NCBI GenBank assembly: GCA_014360755.1
Contig: JACIWX010000008.1
Span: 31,916-95,915, forward strand
DNA length: 64,000 nt
Direction: 5' to 3'
DNA from: Chloroflexota bacterium
GTDB lineage: Bacteria > Chloroflexota > Anaerolineae > UBA2200
The translations under genes and the position numbers were made by a program. A model generated the notes under the pieces. It saw nothing but the letters and a program-made list of their open reading frames with translations. It searched no databases and was not told the origin of the DNA. Below are positions 60,124-64,000 of the stretch, piece after piece; the stretch's first letter is position 1, and every line of letters begins with the position of its first letter.

Positions 60124-60153
60124 ATAATAACACAAAAATTTTTGGGATGTCAA
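60124..60153 (-). promoter_or_regulatory. Promoter of the cbiMQO operon
   Basis: On the minus strand TTGACA (60153-60148) and TATTAT (60129-60124) have an 18-base spacer. Transcription would begin near 60117, about 28 bases before the ATG. Confidence 0.8.
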
Positions 60154-60183
60154 ATCGAAGGAATAGGGTCATCAGTAAAATAA

Positions 60184-60212
60184 CCTCCCGAAAGTTGTTA
60201 ACCTTCGGGAGG
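60184..60212 (-). terminator. Terminator of the lar operon
   Basis: CCTCCCGAAAG (60184-60194) and CTTCGGGAGG (60203-60212) form a hairpin; on the minus strand it is followed by TTATTTTA. Confidence 0.75.
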
Positions 60213-60221
60213 CTGGCAAAC

Positions 60222-61433
60222 TCAATTAGCCTTTTGTGAGGTCTGTGGGCGCGCTACTTGCGCCGCCCAAGCCTGTTTTGCAGCATCGTGGACCGCCTGC
60301 CATGGCACCCCCGCCGCGCGGGCAAGACACGCGCAATCCTCAAACTCTGGCGTAGCCGCCACCGCTTGCCCGTGGAGCAGCTTCACCTTGACCTGCACCT
60401 TGCCCCATGGGGTCTCCACTGTCGTAACCGTGCGTTCAGCAACGGAGCGGGACATGCGTTGCCAACGCAATCCAAAGGTAGGCGTCTCACGGAGAATCAA
60501 GGCGGCTAGCTCTGATGCCTGTGCCGGCCGGGCAAGGGCTGTCAACAGTATCCCAGGGCGGTTCTTCTTCATGTAAATCGGGGTATACCAAACATCTAAA
60601 GCACCTGCCTCCAGTAAACGGCCCTGTACATAGCCAATCACTTGCCCTGTGGCATCATCGAGGTTACACTCCAAAAGCACGATCTCATCTTCCGACCAAG
60701 GTGCATCTTCGCTGGCTTTGCCCAGCCAGACGCGCACGGCATTCAAAGCAGGCACGCGGCGTGTGCCAAAGCCGTAACCCACGGACTCGATTGTCATAGC
60801 AGGTTGTTCGAAATGGGCTAACTCTGCCAGCAGAGCGGCTCCCGTCGGGGTCACCAACTCCACTTGCGCTGGATGCGGTCGCGTGGGCACATGCGCTTCA
60901 GTAAGAATCTGCAGCGTCGCGGGGGCTGGCACCGGTAAAGTGCCGTGCTCTGTTTGTACTGTACCACCGCCCAGCGGCAGCGGCGATGCGTAGACCGCCT
61001 GCACACCTAGGAGATGCAGCCCAGCTACCACGCCTACCACGTCCACAATGCTGTCCACCGCACCCACTTCATGAAAATGTACCTCTTCAGGTGCTACACC
61101 ATGGACGCGTGCTTCCGCCCGCGCCAGCCGCCAAAAAACCGCAGAGGCAGTGCTCTTGACCGCCGCGGGCAGTGCACTGTTCTCTATCATGCCGATGATA
61201 TCCATAAGGTGGCGGTGGGGCTGCCCTTCCTCACTGTAGCGCACCGTGGTTTTGGTACCTCGTACGCCTTGGCGCACTTCAGTCTCGGTAACAATTTCAT
61301 AGCCCTGGATGGGCAAACTTGCCAGACAGTGGCGCAGTTCTTCCAGTCCTAAGCCTGCATCCAGCAGCGCCCCGAGCAGCATGTCGCCGCTAGCACCTGA
61401 AAAGCAATCGAAATAAGCACAAAATACAGCCAT
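60222..61433 (-). CDS. larC: Nickel-pincer cofactor biosynthesis protein LarC
   Basis: A 403-residue single-chain LarC, which inserts nickel into the pincer nucleotide using CTP. The start YFDCFSGASGDMLLGALLDAG is the LarC signature, followed by HGVAPEEVHFHEVGAVDSIVDVVG with the His cluster, TPTGAALLAEL, and the C-terminal part LLECNLDDATGQVIGYVQGRLLEAGALDVWYTPIYMKKNRPG. No frameshift is needed, unlike the split larC1/larC2 of Lactobacillus. It is the last gene of larE-larB-larC and neighbours the Ni/Co transporter. Confidence 0.94.
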   Translation of the reverse strand: MAVFCAYFDCFSGASGDMLLGALLDAGLGLEELRHCLASLPIQGYEIVTETEVRQGVRGTKTTVRYSEEGQPHRHLMDIIGMIENSALPAAVKSTASAVFWRLARAEARVHGVAPEEVHFHEVGAVDSIVDVVGVVAGLHLLGVQAVYASPLPLGGGTVQTEHGTLPVPAPATLQILTEAHVPTRPHPAQVELVTPTGAALLAELAHFEQPAMTIESVGYGFGTRRVPALNAVRVWLGKASEDAPWSEDEIVLLECNLDDATGQVIGYVQGRLLEAGALDVWYTPIYMKKNRPGILLTALARPAQASELAALILRETPTFGLRWQRMSRSVAERTVTTVETPWGKVQVKVKLLHGQAVAATPEFEDCACLARAAGVPWQAVHDAAKQAWAAQVARPQTSQKAN

Positions 61434-61440
61434 GCGTTCC

Positions 61441-62169
61441 CTATCCCTTCCGAGCTGCCGCCACTCGATTGGCGATCATCCCTGCGGCAGCGCCTGCACC
61501 GATGCCATTGTCAATGTTGACCACCACAAGCCCTGGGGCACAGGTTTGCAACATAGAGAGCAAAGCTGCTGTGCCATCACCCCCTAATCCGTAGCCTACC
61601 GAAGTCGGTAAGCCAATCACTGGCACAGGTACCAAGCCCGCAACCACCGATGGCAACGCCCCATCCATGCCCGCTACGACGATGAGCACATCCACCTTCT
61701 CCCTCTCCACCATGTTTTGCAGCGGTTCAAACAGACGATGCAAGCCTGCCACCCCGACATCATACGCAGTGAAAACAGTGCAACCCATTTCGCGACAGAT
61801 CAGCGCCGCTTCCTCCGCGCGGGGGATATCCGAGGTCCCTGCCGTTAGTATGCCTACCCGTCCCCCTGAATCCGAACGAACCATGCCATGCTTGCGTAGC
61901 ACGGCAGCACGCGCCCGTGGATACCACTCCAGCGTCGCTTCCTGTCTGAACTCCTCGCACAGGCGCGCCTTTAGTTCCTCCGAGACGCGGCTTAAGATAG
62001 CTCTACCCTCAACAGCCAGGAACTGGCGTGCAATCGTTAGGGCTTCTTCGGTGCTTTTGTGCTCGGCAAGGATGACCTCTGGCACTCCTTTACGCTGCAC
62101 CCGCTCAAAATCAGGGCGAGCAATGCAGTTGTTGTCACTCCCATCCATTCGCTCAGCGTTTGATGGCAT
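61441..62169 (-). CDS. larB: Pyridinium-3,5-biscarboxylic acid mononucleotide synthase LarB
   Basis: A 242-residue LarB, which carboxylates nicotinic acid adenine dinucleotide in the first step of the cofactor pathway. Signatures are RKGVPEVILAEHKSTEE near the N-terminus, VGILTAGTSDIPRAEEAAL, YDVGVAGLHRLF, VLIVVAGMDGALPSVVAGL, and the C-terminal IGLPTSVGYGLGGDGTAALLSMLQ and VNIDNGIGAGAAAGMIA. The N-terminus is shorter than usual. ATG 62169 overlaps larE by 17 bases and has GGGAG eight bases upstream; ATG 62148 and GTG 62184 are alternatives. Confidence 0.94.
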   Translation of the reverse strand: MPSNAERMDGSDNNCIARPDFERVQRKGVPEVILAEHKSTEEALTIARQFLAVEGRAILSRVSEELKARLCEEFRQEATLEWYPRARAAVLRKHGMVRSDSGGRVGILTAGTSDIPRAEEAALICREMGCTVFTAYDVGVAGLHRLFEPLQNMVEREKVDVLIVVAGMDGALPSVVAGLVPVPVIGLPTSVGYGLGGDGTAALLSMLQTCAPGLVVVNIDNGIGAGAAAGMIANRVAAARKG

Positions 62170-62968
62170 CGTTGAGACTCCCACTACGATATCCTGCTAG
62201 GTCCAGTGCGACGTACAGATAACCTAATTCGCGCAACTTGGCGACAATGCGCTGCCGAGTTCCTTCGGCTAACACTCGTTCCCAGTCCTGTGGCTGCACC
62301 TCCAATCGCGCGATGGGAGGATGGTGTCGCACCCGAAACTGGGCCAAACCGACCTCATCATGCAGAAAGCTCTCGGCTATCTCGATACGCTGCAGCACTT
62401 CTGGGGTAATAGTAATGCCATAGGGCACGCGCGAAGCGAGGCAAGCCATAGCTGGCTTATCCCAGGTTGGAAGGCCCATCTCACGCGAAATTGCACGCAC
62501 CTCTTCCTTCGTCAACCCCGCTTCCAGCAGCGGTGCTCTAGCGCCCATCTCCTTAGCAGCCTGCATTCCAGGCCGATGATCTTGCAGGTCATCGGCATTG
62601 CCACCATAGACCACGTATTGCAACCCCTCTTGTTGAGCGATGCCCCACAGCCTGCTAAATAACTCTTGCTTGCAAAAGTAGCAGCGATTGGGCGGATTAG
62701 AGGCAAAGCGGGGATCGTCCAACTCGTTCGTCTGGATCAGGCGCTGCCGCGCCCCCAATGCGTCAGCGATCGCTTGTGCTTCACGCAACTCGCTTTCTGG
62801 ATATGTTGCCGAGCGAGCCGTTACTGCCAGCACCTTATCCGGTCCCAGTACCTCCAGGCAAAGTGCCAATAGGAGCGTGCTGTCCACGCCGCCGGAATAC
62901 GCTACCACAGCGCTGCCTAGGTCGCGGATGATATCACGTGCATGGTTAAGTTTAGTCAAGTCTTTCAA
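62153..62968 (-). CDS. larE: Pyridinium-3,5-bisthiocarboxylate synthase LarE (sulfur transferase)
   Basis: A 271-residue PP-loop enzyme that adds sulfur to both carboxylates of the pincer precursor. The PP-loop is VAYSGGVDSTLLLALCLE. Cys96 and Cys99 lie in NRCYFCKQELF and Cys176 in KPAMACLASRVPYG. Single-Cys LarE (Cys176) sacrifices its own sulfur; forms with three Cys hold a [4Fe-4S] cluster. The set here suggests a cluster type. The start is TTG 62968, with GAGGAG seven bases before. It is the first gene of the lar operon. Confidence 0.93.
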   Translation of the reverse strand: MKDLTKLNHARDIIRDLGSAVVAYSGGVDSTLLLALCLEVLGPDKVLAVTARSATYPESELREAQAIADALGARQRLIQTNELDDPRFASNPPNRCYFCKQELFSRLWGIAQQEGLQYVVYGGNADDLQDHRPGMQAAKEMGARAPLLEAGLTKEEVRAISREMGLPTWDKPAMACLASRVPYGITITPEVLQRIEIAESFLHDEVGLAQFRVRHHPPIARLEVQPQDWERVLAEGTRQRIVAKLRELGYLYVALDLAGYRSGSLNDAIKR

Positions 62969-63390
62969 AAGGAATCTCCTCGGGGCGAATCAAGTGAGCT
63001 ATATAGACCGTGTTACGCGTATGTCTTGATACTGCTCCTTTACGGGTAGCGTGGCATCAACTTATGCCGGCTGCACATCTCGTGCAGCCGGCCCAGCCAT
63101 TCCGCGACATTTGCGTTTGGAACACAAATATGTCGATGCAGTTGTCACATAACGCCGTAGAGCCTCACGCCGTTGGCGTGAATCGCCATGCCGCTCTGGG
63201 AAACCAACCTCCCATTCGCAAATGAGGTGAGATGCTTCTCCAGTCTGCTTGCCAATGAACAAGACCGCCAGGTATTTTCCGTTTCTCCATTTTACAGGAG
63301 ATCTTGCGCATGTCAAGACGCCAATCGTACTATACAAAAAGACCCCAAAGGTTCCCAACCTTTGGGGTCTCGTCGAAAGCAAAAAACAGG
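62969..63390. other. Upstream region of the lar operon and end of the rRNA operon
   Basis: This 422-base gap holds a perfect 11-pair hairpin (GCCGGCTGCAC, 63066-63076, with its inverse at 63082-63092), a smaller hairpin CACGCC/GGCGTG near 63170, and the rRNA terminator (63336-63369). No open frame is credible, and I could not find a clear lar promoter. Confidence 0.5.
63336..63369 (-). terminator. Terminator of the rRNA operon
   Basis: GACCCCAAAGGTT (63341-63353) pairs fully with AACCTTTGGGGTC (63357-63369) around CCC. On the minus strand it is followed directly by TTTTTG. It lies about 20 bases past the 5S rRNA. Confidence 0.88.
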
Positions 63391-63514
63391 TTCTCCTGGC
63401 AATGACCTACTCTCCCAGGGGCCTGCGCCCCAAGTACCATCGGCGCTGGAGGGCTTAACTGCCTGGTTCGGGATGGAACAGGGTGTTTCCCCTCCGCTCA
63501 AATCACCAGAAGAA
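63391..63514 (-). rRNA. rrf: 5S ribosomal RNA
   Basis: Read on the minus strand, it contains AAACACCCTGTTCCATCCCG, AACCAGGCAGTTAAGCCC, CGCCGATGGTACTTGGGG and GAGAGTAGGTCATTGCC. The two ends pair (TTCTTCTGG with CCAGGAGAA), which sets the limits to within a few bases. Confidence 0.95.
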
Positions 63515-63611
63515 CCTGTTTTCGCTTTGTTATGTAATGAACTAATATGAGGATTAGTACCCTAAGAATTGAACAGAATGCACAAACTTCGTTTGTTGTT
63601 CACATGCGTGA

Positions 63612-64000
<389 letters not shown>

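Noticed and set aside
60090..60180. Cobalamin riboswitch before cbiM
   Set aside because: The predicted leader is only about 28 bases, too short for that RNA.

Overview
The window looks like a chromosomal segment of a member of the Chloroflexota (Anaerolineae-like). This is inferred from GC-rich coding, many exported proteins with Thr/Pro-rich linkers, DNRLRE, malectin-like and lamin-tail modules, a TgpA-type transglutaminase and tandem M42 peptidases. No 16S gene is present, so the placement is an inference. Genes are dense, on both strands, in short operons. Many have clear AGGAGG-type ribosome binding sites and sigma-70-like promoters with 16-18 base spacers.

Layout. 1-7.5 kb: a DHH-family protein cut by the window edge, yvcK-gap, a glycosyltransferase plus PIG-L deacetylase pair, a KAS III-like synthase with a changed active site, and an ECF sigma factor with its probable anti-sigma partner. 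7.5-10.2 kb: an exported M14 carboxypeptidase flanked by MITE-like and tandem repeats. 10.2-15.1 kb: a lasso-peptide biosynthetic operon on the minus strand (RRE protein, leader peptidase, cyclase, 69-residue precursor, phosphoribosyltransferase-RRE fusion, HPr-kinase-like protein). The fusion and the kinase-like protein make it unusual, and this is the most interesting system in the window. 15-23 kb: a repeat-rich spacer, two exported proteins (one a subtilase with a malectin-like domain) and a two-component system. 23-37 kb: housekeeping genes (DUF72, dnaX-ebfC-recR, tatA, tsaC, prfA-prmC, DUF89, deoB, queA, an ArfB-like factor, a deoxynucleoside kinase, xerC/D, PNP). 37-46 kb: large surface proteins, including a subtilase-DNRLRE-phosphoesterase fusion, and a TgpA-like transglutaminase. 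46-56 kb: four tandem M42 aminopeptidases, a GH38 alpha-mannosidase and an MrfA/Hrq1-like helicase. 56-57.2 kb: thioredoxin-FmdB-CsoR/CstR-like operon with a candidate operator on its own promoter. 57.3-63 kb: an ECF-type Ni/Co transporter (cbiMQO) next to larE-larB-larC, which makes the nickel-pincer nucleotide cofactor. 63.3-64 kb: the 3' end of an rRNA operon (5S and partial 23S, minus strand) with a strong terminator.

How parts work together. The lar genes and the ECF transporter form a nickel uptake and cofactor module; no LarA-type racemase is present here. Deoxynucleoside kinase, PNP and phosphopentomutase form a nucleoside salvage group. Peptidases (M14, two S8, four M42) and alpha-mannosidase suggest a heterotroph that degrades proteins and glycans. 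At least three families of dispersed or tandem non-coding repeats fill the longer intergenic gaps.

Limits: all assignments come from reading motifs by eye. No alignment, HMM, folding or database search was run.
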